Shown piece after piece: positions 1-8,369 of a DNA stretch of 64,000 nt. The stretch's first letter is position 1, and each line of letters opens with the position of its first letter. The DNA comes from Mycolicibacterium sp. CBMA 226. Lineage in GTDB: Bacteria; Actinomycetota; Actinomycetes; Mycobacteriales; Mycobacteriaceae. A program made the translations under genes and the position numbers. The notes under the pieces were generated by a model. The model had not been told where the DNA came from and did no database searches. It worked only from the letters and a program-made list of their open reading frames with translations. The stretch is taken from the NCBI RefSeq assembly GCF_009729075.1, contig NZ_VTGY01000001.1, positions 310,001 through 374,000 on the forward strand, written 5' to 3'.

Positions 1-1781
1 CCATTTCGGCGCTGGACCCCGGCAAGCTGCCGGCCATCCGTCAGCAGATCTGGACGCTGATGCGCGCCGCCAAGATGGACCACGACCTGGGTCTGGAGGA
101 CCGGCCCGACGAGGACGTGTTCGACGACATGCTGCTGCACGTCGACGGCTGGCTGTGCGAGATCAAGGACGTGCAGATCCGCGACGGCCTGCACATCCTG
201 GGCCAGGCGCCCGATGGCGAGGCCGAGCTGGACCTGGTGCTCGCGATCCTGCGGGCCCGCCAGCTGTTCGGCGGCGAGCAGTCGGTGCCGGGGCTGCGTG
301 AGGCGCTGGGTCTGATTGAGGACGGCAGTGCCGAGCGCGAGGCCGTGGATGCTGCCGAAGGTCAGGCCCGGGAGTTGGTCGCCGCGCTGCAGGCCACCGG
401 TTGGGATGCCGCCGCCGTTTCCGGACTGACCGACAACGCCGAGGTCGCCAAGGTGCTGCGGTTCGCCGCCAGCGAGGTGGTGCCGCGGCTGCGTGCGACG
501 AACCGCGAAATCGACCAGATCCTGCATGCCCTCGGCGGCGGCTTCATCGCCGCCGGGCCGTCGGGATCCCCGCTGCGCGGCCTCGTCAACGTGCTGCCCA
601 CGGGCCGCAACTTCTACTCCGTCGACCCCAAAGCCGTGCCGTCGAAGCTGGCGTGGGAAACCGGTGCGGCGATGGCGGATTCACTGCTGGAGCGCTACCG
701 CACCGACTACGGCCGCTGGCCCGAGTCGGTCGGCCTCTCGGTCTGGGGTACCTCGGCCATGCGCACCGCGGGTGACGACATCGCCGAAGTCCTTGCGCTG
801 CTGGGTGTTCGGCCGATCTGGGACGACGCCTCACGCCGCGTAGTCGGGCTCGAGCCCATCGCGCTGGCCGAACTCGGCCGTCCGCGCATCGACGTCACCA
901 TCCGCATCTCCGGCTTCTTCCGCGACGCCTTCCCGCACGTGGTGACCATGCTCGACGACGCCGTGCAGCTCGTGGCCGGGCTCGACGAGCCGGCCGAGGA
1001 CAACTACATCCGTGCCCACTCACAGATCGACATCGCCGACCATGGTGACGGGCGGCGCGCCACCACACGCATTTTCGGCTCCAAGCCGGGAACGTACGGC
1101 GCCGGCCTGCTGCAGCTCATCGACAGCCGCAACTGGCGCGACGACGCCGACCTGGCCCAGGTTTACACCGCGTGGGGCGGCTTCGCGTACGGCCGCGGCC
1201 TCGACGGCGCCCCGGCGACCGACGACATGAATCGCGCCTACCGGCGAATCTCGGTGGCGGCCAAGAACACCGACACCCGCGAGCACGACATCGCCGACTC
1301 CGACGACTACTTCCAGTACCACGGCGGCATGGTGGCCACGGTGCGCGCGCTCACCGGCAAGGACCCCGCGGCCTACATCGGCGACAACACCCGGCCCGAC
1401 GCCGTCCGCACGCGCACGTTGAGCGAGGAGACCACGCGCGTGTTCCGCGCCCGCGTCGTCAACCCGCGCTGGATGACCGCAATGCGCCGGCACGGCTACA
1501 AGGGTGCCTTCGAGATGGCGGCCACCGTCGACTATCTCTTCGGGTACGACGCCACCGCGGGCGTCATGGCCGACTGGATGTACGAGCAGCTGACGCAGAG
1601 CTACGTGCTGGATCCGGAGAACCGCAAATTCATGTCCGAGTCCAACCCGTGGGCTCTGCACGGTATGGCCGAGCGGCTCCTGGAGGCAGCAGGTCGTGGC
1701 ATGTGGGCCGCGCCCGAGTCCGCGACGCTCGACGGACTCAAGCAGGTTTTGCTGGAGACCGAAGGCGAGCTGGAGGGCTAG
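1..1781 (+). CDS. cobN: Cobaltochelatase large subunit CobN, 3' part
   Basis: The reading frame is open from base 3, so the gene begins upstream of the window. About 592 C-terminal residues are present, roughly half of a normal CobN of about 1200. CobN is the large subunit of the ATP-dependent aerobic cobaltochelatase, which inserts Co2+ into hydrogenobyrinic acid a,c-diamide in cobalamin synthesis, working with AAA-type partner subunits in the cytosol. Family signatures visible are SVWGTSAMRTAGDD, RIDVTIRISGFFRDAFPHV and a DNYIRAH stretch. The only nearby gene on this side is the kinase, so the operon context lies upstream. Identity is confident; the start cannot be given. Confidence 0.93.
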   Translation, partial: ISALDPGKLPAIRQQIWTLMRAAKMDHDLGLEDRPDEDVFDDMLLHVDGWLCEIKDVQIRDGLHILGQAPDGEAELDLVLAILRARQLFGGEQSVPGLREALGLIEDGSAEREAVDAAEGQARELVAALQATGWDAAAVSGLTDNAEVAKVLRFAASEVVPRLRATNREIDQILHALGGGFIAAGPSGSPLRGLVNVLPTGRNFYSVDPKAVPSKLAWETGAAMADSLLERYRTDYGRWPESVGLSVWGTSAMRTAGDDIAEVLALLGVRPIWDDASRRVVGLEPIALAELGRPRIDVTIRISGFFRDAFPHVVTMLDDAVQLVAGLDEPAEDNYIRAHSQIDIADHGDGRRATTRIFGSKPGTYGAGLLQLIDSRNWRDDADLAQVYTAWGGFAYGRGLDGAPATDDMNRAYRRISVAAKNTDTREHDIADSDDYFQYHGGMVATVRALTGKDPAAYIGDNTRPDAVRTRTLSEETTRVFRARVVNPRWMTAMRRHGYKGAFEMAATVDYLFGYDATAGVMADWMYEQLTQSYVLDPENRKFMSESNPWALHGMAERLLEAAGRGMWAAPESATLDGLKQVLLETEGELEG

Positions 1782-1836
1782 CTGGGGCCAGGTCGCGGGG
1801 CAGCGTCTTCGTCGGGAGAAAACCGACGCCCGCGGG

Positions 1837-1842
1837 TATTCT
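1837..1842 (+). promoter_or_regulatory. -10 element of a probable leaderless promoter for the kinase gene
   Basis: TATTCT lies 6 nt before the GTG at 1849. This is the TANNNT-plus-6-to-8-nt arrangement of mycobacterial leaderless transcripts, and no Shine-Dalgarno sequence is visible. No convincing -35 box was seen. Confidence 0.45.
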
Positions 1843-1848
1843 GGCTCG

Positions 1849-2766
1849 GTGTTCGAGATCGGTGCGGTGGTCGCCGGTTACGTCATCGAAGGCCATCTCG
1901 GGAGCGGTAGTAGCGCTGACGTATATCGGGCTCGCCGGCCGGCGGAATCAGTTCCGGTGGCGCTGAAGGTGTTTCACAACCAGAACGCCGATGACCGGGT
2001 GGCCTGGCGATTGGAGCGGGAGTTCAGCATCGCCCCCCGGCTGAGGCACCCGCACATTGTGGCGATGTATGAGCACGGAGAGCTGCGGGCCGGCGGCGGT
2101 GGTGTGAAGGAAGCCGGCCCGCAACCCACCAGGCTATGGCTGTCCATGCAGTACGTCGACGGTCCCGAGTCGACGGTGTTGATACCCGGACCGGACGATG
2201 AGCCGGATGTCGATGCGATCGTGCAGGTGTCGAAGCAGATTGCCTCGGCCTTGGACTATGCGCATCGGATGGACGTCATACATCGGGATGTCAAGCCCGC
2301 CAACATCTTACTGAGCGCTGATCAGCGCTCGGCGTTCTTGACAGATTTCGGCATCGCGCAGTTGCTGGACGATGCCAAACCGCTGGCCCGCAATGGCCGG
2401 GTCCGCGGGTCGATTGCCTACGCGGCTCCGGAACTCCTTGCAGCTCAACAATTGTTGCCGCAAACGGATGTCTATGCGTTGGCCTGCACCATGTTCGAGT
2501 GGTTGACCGGTCTGCCGCCGTACCCACGCAACACAACGTTCGCCATCGCTCATGCCCATCTGTGCGCCGAGGTGCCGAAGCTCACCGCGCGCCGCCATTG
2601 GTTGCCCACTGCGCTGAATTCGGTGTTCGCGAAGGCGCTCGCGAAAGAGCCGTCTGCGCGCTATAGCTCGTGCGCCGAGTTCGTCGCCATCGTCGCGAAG
2701 ATATTGCGGGATGTTGCAGCGCCGCAACGACGCCGCCGACGATGGCCGGCGCGGTCGCGTCGCTGA
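1849..2766 (+). CDS. Small soluble Ser/Thr protein kinase (PknB-type fold)
   Basis: A 305-residue Hanks-type kinase. The glycine loop (GSGSSADVY, residues 18-26), the ATP lysine K40 in VALKVF, HRDVKPAN (D147), DFG (D166) and the GSIAYAAPE activation-segment end are all present, so it should be catalytically active. Unlike PknA/B/F relatives it stops right after the kinase domain with an Arg-rich tail. There is no transmembrane helix and no PASTA or other sensor domain. The GTG at 1849 was chosen because the conserved N-terminus (GYVIEGHLGSG) begins there; in-frame sequence further upstream overlaps cobN and looks like read-through. It is monocistronic between cobN and the permease. Substrate is unknown. 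Confidence 0.85.
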   Translation: MFEIGAVVAGYVIEGHLGSGSSADVYRARRPAESVPVALKVFHNQNADDRVAWRLEREFSIAPRLRHPHIVAMYEHGELRAGGGGVKEAGPQPTRLWLSMQYVDGPESTVLIPGPDDEPDVDAIVQVSKQIASALDYAHRMDVIHRDVKPANILLSADQRSAFLTDFGIAQLLDDAKPLARNGRVRGSIAYAAPELLAAQQLLPQTDVYALACTMFEWLTGLPPYPRNTTFAIAHAHLCAEVPKLTARRHWLPTALNSVFAKALAKEPSARYSSCAEFVAIVAKILRDVAAPQRRRRRWPARSRR

Positions 2767-2942
2767 AATCTATGGTTCACCCAGTGTTTACAGCCTCACC
2801 CAACGCCTGCGGAGCATCCGACCTACTGTTTTCTTGGGGCCAAGCGCAGGAGTCTCAGAGCAGTATTGGGCCGACTTCCCGTGCGGACGACATCGATGTG
2901 GCCCCGTAGCAACAGGACCCATCCGACGCTGACGGGAACCAA

Positions 2943-4448
2943 ATGACCACTGAATCAACGAGTTACGACAATTCAGCGCTTGCGCACGAAGACGAGGGAT
3001 ACCACAAGGCTCTCAAGCCGCGTCAGATCCAGATGATCGCCATCGGTGGCGCCATCGGCACCGGTTTGTTCATGGGCGCGGGCAGCCGTCTGCACTCGGC
3101 CGGCCCGGGCCTGTTCCTGGTGTATGCCGTCTGTGGCGTTTTCGTCTTCTTCATCTTGCGGGCCCTCGGAGAACTCGTGCTGCACCGACCCTCCTCGGGA
3201 TCATTCGTGTCGTACGCCCGCGAATTCTTCGGTGAGAAAACAGCTTTCGTCACCGGTTGGCTCTACTTCTTCAACTGGGCGGCCACCGCGATCGTCGATG
3301 TCACCGCGGTTGCGTTGTACGTGCACTACTGGGGCATGTTCAAGGCGATACCGCAATGGTTGATCGCGCTCATCGCGCTGGGCATCGTGGTGACCCTGAA
3401 CATGATCTCGGTGAAGCTGTTCGGTGAAATGGAATTCTGGGCCTCGATCATCAAGGTCGCCGCGCTGGTCACGTTCCTGGTGGTCGGCATCGTGTTTCTC
3501 GGGGGCCGATTCGAAATCCAGGGTAAGGCAACAGGATTCGGCGTGCTCGCCGACAACGGCGGGCTCTTCCCGACCGGGCTGTTCTCGTTGGTCATAGTCA
3601 CCACAGGTGTCATTTTCGCCTATGCCGCAGTCGAACTCGTCGGCATCGCGGCGGGGGAGACCGAGGAGCCGGCGAAAGTGATGCCGCGGGCGATCAACTC
3701 GGTCGTCGCGCGCATTGCGATCTTCTACGTCGGCTCGTTGGTCCTGCTGGCGCTTTTGCTGCCGTATACCGCTTACCACAAGGGCGAAAGTCCTTTCGTG
3801 ACATTCTTTTCCAAGGTCGGCGTGCCGGCGGCCGGCGGCATCATGAACATGGTGGTGCTCACTGCCGCGATGTCCAGCCTCAACGCAGGCTTGTACTCGA
3901 CCGGCCGCGTGCTGCGCTCGATGGCGATGAACGGCAGCGGCCCTGCGTTCACCGCGAAGATGAACCGCAACGGCGTGCCATTCGGCGGGATCGCGCTGAC
4001 TGCCGTCCTTACTCTGCTGGGCGTCATCCTCAACCTGTTCGTGCCCGAAGATGCTTTCAACATCGCGCTCGACCTTGCGGCGATCGGCATCATCTTCACC
4101 TGGGGGATGATCGTCGCCTGCCAGATTCAGCTGTACCGCTGGGAAGCCAAGGGCATCGTGCAGCGTCCCAGCTTCCGGCTGCCCGGTACGCCGTACACCA
4201 GCTATGCGACGCTGGTGTTCCTCGTCGCGGTCACTGCGCTGATGTGTTACGAGAACTACTGGAATCTGATCGCCATCATCCTGCTGGTCCCGTTGCTGAC
4301 CGGCGGCTGGTACGCAGTCCGGGGCAACGTCCTGGCCATCGCTGCCAAGCGTGTCGGATACACCGGCGAATATCCGGTGATTCCACAGCCACCCATCCCT
4401 ACCGCGCCGCACGACAGGCCGCACGACAGGACGCACGACAGGACGTAG
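2943..4448 (+). CDS. ansP: L-asparagine permease AnsP-type amino acid transporter
   Basis: A 501-residue APC-superfamily permease with about 12 hydrophobic segments. The N-terminal [20 protein letters not shown] and [20 protein letters not shown] blocks match the mycobacterial AnsP family, which imports L-asparagine and perhaps related amino acids across the inner membrane by proton symport. ATG at 2943 follows a 176-bp gene-free stretch (2767-2942) in which I see no clear element. The C-terminus ends with three copies of a 12-bp repeat encoding HDRP/HDRT, giving an unusual hydrophilic, His/Asp/Arg-rich cytoplasmic tail. Exact substrate is inferred from family resemblance. Confidence 0.8.
   Translation: MTTESTSYDNSALAHEDEGYHKALKPRQIQMIAIGGAIGTGLFMGAGSRLHSAGPGLFLVYAVCGVFVFFILRALGELVLHRPSSGSFVSYAREFFGEKTAFVTGWLYFFNWAATAIVDVTAVALYVHYWGMFKAIPQWLIALIALGIVVTLNMISVKLFGEMEFWASIIKVAALVTFLVVGIVFLGGRFEIQGKATGFGVLADNGGLFPTGLFSLVIVTTGVIFAYAAVELVGIAAGETEEPAKVMPRAINSVVARIAIFYVGSLVLLALLLPYTAYHKGESPFVTFFSKVGVPAAGGIMNMVVLTAAMSSLNAGLYSTGRVLRSMAMNGSGPAFTAKMNRNGVPFGGIALTAVLTLLGVILNLFVPEDAFNIALDLAAIGIIFTWGMIVACQIQLYRWEAKGIVQRPSFRLPGTPYTSYATLVFLVAVTALMCYENYWNLIAIILLVPLLTGGWYAVRGNVLAIAAKRVGYTGEYPVIPQPPIPTAPHDRPHDRTHDRT
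4409..4444 (+). repeat. 12-bp tandem repeat, three copies, inside the ansP 3' end
   Basis: Unit GCACGACAGG(CC/AC), three consecutive copies, in frame, encoding [12 protein letters not shown] just before the stop codon. A multiple-of-three unit keeps the frame whatever the copy number, so it could vary between strains. Confidence 0.85.
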
Positions 4449-4518
4449 CGCCGGCGCGGGTTGTGCACGCATCTGCTCTGGTGGACGTGCATAGCCCTCG
4501 CGCTCGTTGCTCAACCAC

Positions 4519-4524
4519 TAGCCT
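4519..4524 (+). promoter_or_regulatory. -10 element of a probable leaderless promoter for the first PPOX gene
   Basis: TAGCCT is followed by 7 nt and then the ATG at 4532, without a Shine-Dalgarno sequence. A -35 box is not evident. Confidence 0.35.
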
Positions 4525-4531
4525 GATCGCC

Positions 4532-4915
4532 ATGGCCCTCACCTTCGCCGATGTCGCCACCGCGAACTACATCCTGTTGACCACCTTCACCAAGGACGGC
4601 CGGCCAAAGCCGACCGCTGTCTGGGCCGTCCCGGACGGAGATCGGCTCCTGGTGATCTCCGAGGCCAAGGCCTGGAAGGTCAAGCGCATCCGGAACACCC
4701 CGCGCGTGACGGTCGCCAAGTGCGACATGCGCGGCAACCCCAAGAGCGAGGCCGTCGAGGCCACCGCGGCCATCTTGGACAAGTCGCAGCTGGGTTCCGT
4801 CTACGACGGCATCGGGAAGCGCTACGGATTGATCGGCAAGGCCTTCAACTTCGTCTCCAAGTTGCGTGGCGGTATGGAGAACAATGTGGCGCTGGAGCTC
4901 CGGGCCGCACAGTGA
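4532..4915 (+). CDS. PPOX-class F420/FMN-dependent split-barrel oxidoreductase
   Basis: 127 residues with the pyridoxamine-5'-phosphate-oxidase-like split-barrel pattern: LLTTFTKDGRPKPTAVW near the N-terminus, a central WKVKRIRNTPRVTVA strand and a basic C-terminal part. Actinobacterial members of this family usually bind coenzyme F420 or FMN and reduce small molecules; the substrate is not predictable. ATG 4532 follows a leaderless-type -10. The stop overlaps the GTG of purU by 4 nt (GTGA, 4912-4915), so the two are translationally coupled. A clear paralogue follows purU at 5807. Confidence 0.82.
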   Translation: MALTFADVATANYILLTTFTKDGRPKPTAVWAVPDGDRLLVISEAKAWKVKRIRNTPRVTVAKCDMRGNPKSEAVEATAAILDKSQLGSVYDGIGKRYGLIGKAFNFVSKLRGGMENNVALELRAAQ

Positions 4916-5802
4916 CTCAATTCCCTGCGGGCGCGCCAAAGCTGCCGCGCCACAAGGACATCGGGCGGCTGCTGCTGAACTGCCCGGACCGTCGCGGCGT
5001 CATCGCGGCGGTGTCGACGTTCCTGACCCGCTGGGGCGCCAACATCATCTCGCTGGATCAGCACTCGACGGCTCCCGAAGACGGTGTCTTCCTGCAACGC
5101 ACCGTCTTCCATCTTCCCGGGCTGGCGGCTGCCCAGCCCGACCTGGAACGCGAATTCCAGGCGGTGGCAGAGGAATTCGACATGGACTACCGGTTCACCG
5201 ATGCGTCCAAACCGAAGCGCGTGGCGATCATGGCGTCAACGGCCGACCACTGCCTACTCGACCTGCTCTGGCGTAACCGCCGCGGCGAACTCGACATGAC
5301 CGTGGTGATGGTGATCTCCAACCACGCCGACCTGGCCGAGCAGGTCCGGGCGTTCGGGGTGCCGTTCGTCCACATCCCGGCCACCCGGGACATCCGGGAG
5401 CAGGCCGAGCAGCGTCAGCTGGAACTGCTCAAGGGCAACGTCGATCTGGTGGTGCTCGCCCGGTACATGCAGATCATCACGCCGGAATTCCTTGACGCCA
5501 TCGGCTGTCCGCTGATCAACATCCACCATTCCTTCCTCCCGGCCTTCGTCGGCGCGACGCCGTACCGGCGGGCCAAAGAGCGTGGCGTGAAGCTGGTTGG
5601 CGCGACCGCGCACTACGTGACCGAGGATCTGGACGAGGGCCCGATCATCGAGCAGGACGTCGTCCGCGTCGACCACACCCACAGCGTCGAAGAACTCGTC
5701 CGCCTCGGCGCCGACGTCGAACGGGCGGTGCTGTCCCGGGCCGTGCTGTGGCACTGTCAGGACCGGATCCTGCGTCACGGCAACGAAACCGTGGTGTTCT
5801 AG
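4912..5802 (+). CDS. purU: Formyltetrahydrofolate deformylase
   Basis: A 296-residue cytosolic enzyme that hydrolyses 10-formyl-THF to formate and THF, balancing one-carbon pools and supplying formate for purine synthesis. An N-terminal ACT domain (residues about 15-85, LLLNCPDRRGVIAAVSTFL) precedes a formyltransferase/hydrolase domain with the INIHHSFLPAF catalytic His motif, GATAHYVTEDLDEGPII and the downstream DVERAVLSRAV helix. Length is normal. The GTG at 4912 overlaps the preceding stop. A second PPOX gene begins 4 nt after the stop, so the three genes probably form one transcript. Confidence 0.95.
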   Translation: MTQFPAGAPKLPRHKDIGRLLLNCPDRRGVIAAVSTFLTRWGANIISLDQHSTAPEDGVFLQRTVFHLPGLAAAQPDLEREFQAVAEEFDMDYRFTDASKPKRVAIMASTADHCLLDLLWRNRRGELDMTVVMVISNHADLAEQVRAFGVPFVHIPATRDIREQAEQRQLELLKGNVDLVVLARYMQIITPEFLDAIGCPLINIHHSFLPAFVGATPYRRAKERGVKLVGATAHYVTEDLDEGPIIEQDVVRVDHTHSVEELVRLGADVERAVLSRAVLWHCQDRILRHGNETVVF

Positions 5803-5806
5803 ACGC

Positions 5807-6199
5807 ATGGCTCCCACATTCGAAGACGTGTACCGCGAGAAGTACCTGCTACTGACGACCTTCACGAAGGACGGCCGGCCCAAGCCGACGCCCGTCTGGG
5901 GCGTGCCACACGAGGGCAAGCTGTTGATCAGCACCGACGAGGGCTCCTGGAAGACCAAGCGCATCAAGAACACCCCGCGGGTGACCATCCAGAAGTGCGG
6001 TGCGCTGGGCAAGATCAAAGGGGAGCCGGTCGAGGCCATCGCCCGCAACCTGCCGAAGTCCGAGACCAAGCGCGTTTTCGACATGGTGACCAGGCGCTAC
6101 TGGTGGCACGCCTGGTGGTGGATCCCGCAGGCCATCATCCGCGGCGGTGTCGAAAAGGTGCACGCGGCCATCGAGGTCGAGCCGCTTCCCGCCGCCTAG
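5807..6199 (+). CDS. PPOX-class F420/FMN-dependent oxidoreductase, paralogue of 4532-4915
   Basis: 130 residues. The N-terminus (LLTTFTKDGRPKPTPVWGV) and the WKTKRIKNTPRVTI block are nearly the same as in the copy before purU, while the C-terminal third differs and is richer in Trp (YWWHAWWWIP). This looks like a tandem duplication that now flanks purU, followed by divergence of the cofactor or substrate pocket. It is probably co-transcribed with purU, with 4 nt between them. The reaction is unknown. Confidence 0.8.
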   Translation: MAPTFEDVYREKYLLLTTFTKDGRPKPTPVWGVPHEGKLLISTDEGSWKTKRIKNTPRVTIQKCGALGKIKGEPVEAIARNLPKSETKRVFDMVTRRYWWHAWWWIPQAIIRGGVEKVHAAIEVEPLPAA

Positions 6200-6233
6200 G
6201 AACCAATTCCGGCGTTTCGGCGTTGTCCAGTGC

Positions 6234-6722
6234 ATGGCGATGCGACTATTTCTGGTTTATGCCTTGGTCGAGGTCGCGGTGCTGGCAGCCCTGGCCTCGA
6301 CCATCGGTGTGGCCTGGACGTTACTTGCGCTGTTGGCCACTTTTGCCGCCGGGCTGGCCATCGCGGGTGCGCAGATCACCCGGCATTTCAGCAGGTTGTC
6401 CGACGCGCTGAGCGCCCGATCCGCCGACCCGACGCTGGCCACGGACAGTCTGTTGGTCGCGCTCGGCACCGTCCTGGTCGTCGTCCCCGGTTTGGCGACC
6501 TCGGTGCTCGGCGCGCTCATGCTGGTGCCGTTCACCCGACGCGCGGTGCGGCCGTTGGCACAAGCCGTGTTCGGTCGCCAACTGACCCCGATGGACTTCC
6601 CGACCCAGGTGATCTACATCAACCACGATGAGCGCTACCGCGGACGCGGCGACTACATCGACGGCGAAGTGATCGAGGTCATCGACAGCTCACCGGTCGC
6701 TGTGCAGCGGCACGCCGGCTGA
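6234..6722 (+). CDS. fxsA: FxsA family membrane protein
   Basis: 162 residues. Two N-terminal hydrophobic segments (about residues 4-24 and 27-46) and a third around 80-105 (ALGTVLVVVPGLATSVLGALMLVP) give the FxsA pattern, with the conserved VPG in the third segment. In E. coli FxsA affects F-exclusion of phage T7; its normal role is unknown. ATG 6234 is preferred, though ATG 6240 is also possible. The pairing with an amidohydrolase, lnt/ppm1 and rbpA is the usual mycobacterial arrangement. Confidence 0.83.
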   Translation: MAMRLFLVYALVEVAVLAALASTIGVAWTLLALLATFAAGLAIAGAQITRHFSRLSDALSARSADPTLATDSLLVALGTVLVVVPGLATSVLGALMLVPFTRRAVRPLAQAVFGRQLTPMDFPTQVIYINHDERYRGRGDYIDGEVIEVIDSSPVAVQRHAG

Positions 6723-6743
6723 ACGGACTAACCTGTCACCTTC

Positions 6744-8369
6744 GTGACCACCTTTGCGACGACGCTGCTGCTGGGCGGTCGTATCCACAGCCCGGCTGCG
6801 CCCGACGCCACCGCGATCGCGATCCGCGACGGCGTGGTGGCCTGGCTGGGCTCCGATGACATCGGCCGGGCATTGCACCCGGATGCCGCTGTCGTCGATC
6901 TCGAGGGCGCGTTCGTGGCGCCGGCATTCGTCGACAGCCATGTGCACCTCACCGCCACCGGACTCACCGTGGTCGGGCTGGACCTGCGCACCGCGACGTC
7001 GCTGCCGCACCTGCTGACCCTGCTGGCCGAACACGGCGCGCAGCACCCGGACGGCGTCATCTGGGGCCACGGCTGGGACGAATCCGGCTGGCCCGAGCGC
7101 GTCACCCCGACCACCGCAGACCTCGACGGAGTCCTCGGCGGCCGGCCCGCGTACCTCGCCCGGGTCGACGTGCACTCGGCCGTCGCGACGACCGGCCTGC
7201 GGCAGCTGGTGCCCGGGCTCGTCGACACGGCCGGCTTCTCCGAGCAAGGCCCGCTGACCGCCGACGCCCACCACCGCGTGCGAGCCGCGGCGCGCAACCT
7301 GCTCAGCGCCCCGCAACGCCGCGACGCCCAACGCGCCGCGCTCGACCTGGCCGCCCGCAACGGCATCGTCGCGGTGCACGAGTGCGCGGGTCCCGAAATC
7401 GGCGGCCTCGATGACTGGGCCGAGCTGCGCACTACCGAACACGGCGTCGACATCGTCGGCTACTGGGGCGAGGCCGTCGAAGACGCCGCGAGTGCCCGCG
7501 ACCTGATGGCCCGCACCGGCGCCCACGGCCTCGCCGGCGACCTCTTCATCGACGGCGCGCTGGGTTCGCGGACGGCCTGGCTGCAGCAGCCGTATCTCGA
7601 CGGACCCAGCTGCTCACCCACCTGTGGCAACACCTACCTGGATACCGACGCCGTCACCGCCCACCTGCTCGCCTGCACCGAAGCCGGTGTCACCGCGGGC
7701 TTCCACGTCATTGGCGACGCCGCGGTCGCGGCCGTCGTCGAAGCGCTCGAGCGGACCGTTGCGGCTTTCGGGGCACCCGCGGTGGCACGCTGCGGCCACC
7801 GCCTGGAGCACCTCGAGATGGTGGACCCGGACCAAGCGCGCCTGCTTGGCTCTTGGGGCGTGGTCGCGAGCATGCAGCCGAATTTCGACGCGCTGTGGGG
7901 CGGCGCCGACGGCATGTACGCGCAGCGTCTCGGAGTCGATCGGGCACAGGGGCTGAACCCGTTTGCGCTGTTAGCATCGCAAGGCGTGCCCCTCGCCTTC
8001 GGTTCGGACAGTCCTGTCACCAGCATCAATCCGTGGGAATCCGTGCGCGCCGCCATCAACCACCGCACAGCCGGCAGTGCCATCTCGGCACGGTCGGCGT
8101 TCCTGGCGGCGACCCGCGGCGCGTGGCGGGCCGGTGGTGCCCGCGACGGCATGACCGGGACGTTGGTGCCGGGTGCCGTGGCGTCGTACGCCGTCTGGCA
8201 GGTGCCTGGGGGCGCCGACGCCCTGGACGTCACCGCGCCGGTCGACGCCGTCCAGCGCTGGTCCACCGACCCGCGGTCCCGGGTACCGGCGCTGCCGCCG
8301 CTGGGCCCCGACGACGAGCTGCCGATCTGCCTGCAGACCGTCCACCGCGGTGAGCTGATCCATGGCTGA
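6744..8369 (+). CDS. YtcJ-type metal-dependent amidohydrolase
   Basis: 541 residues, starting with GTG 21 nt after fxsA. Metal-ligand motifs of the amidohydrolase superfamily (type 3) are visible: DSHVHL near residue 70, [18 protein letters not shown] with its His, [11 protein letters not shown] and [14 protein letters not shown]. The enzyme should hydrolyse a C-N or C-O bond in a small cytosolic substrate that cannot be predicted. The 3' end overlaps lnt by 8 nt, so it is in the fxsA-lnt-ppm1 transcription unit. The position is conserved in mycobacteria, hinting at a link to envelope biogenesis, but I have no direct evidence for that. Confidence 0.85.
   Translation: MTTFATTLLLGGRIHSPAAPDATAIAIRDGVVAWLGSDDIGRALHPDAAVVDLEGAFVAPAFVDSHVHLTATGLTVVGLDLRTATSLPHLLTLLAEHGAQHPDGVIWGHGWDESGWPERVTPTTADLDGVLGGRPAYLARVDVHSAVATTGLRQLVPGLVDTAGFSEQGPLTADAHHRVRAAARNLLSAPQRRDAQRAALDLAARNGIVAVHECAGPEIGGLDDWAELRTTEHGVDIVGYWGEAVEDAASARDLMARTGAHGLAGDLFIDGALGSRTAWLQQPYLDGPSCSPTCGNTYLDTDAVTAHLLACTEAGVTAGFHVIGDAAVAAVVEALERTVAAFGAPAVARCGHRLEHLEMVDPDQARLLGSWGVVASMQPNFDALWGGADGMYAQRLGVDRAQGLNPFALLASQGVPLAFGSDSPVTSINPWESVRAAINHRTAGSAISARSAFLAATRGAWRAGGARDGMTGTLVPGAVASYAVWQVPGGADALDVTAPVDAVQRWSTDPRSRVPALPPLGPDDELPICLQTVHRGELIHG

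Noticed and set aside
3201..4514. A 437-codon minus-strand open frame opposite ansP
   Set aside because: Asp/Arg/His-rich low-quality translation without any recognisable motif, opposite a clear permease.
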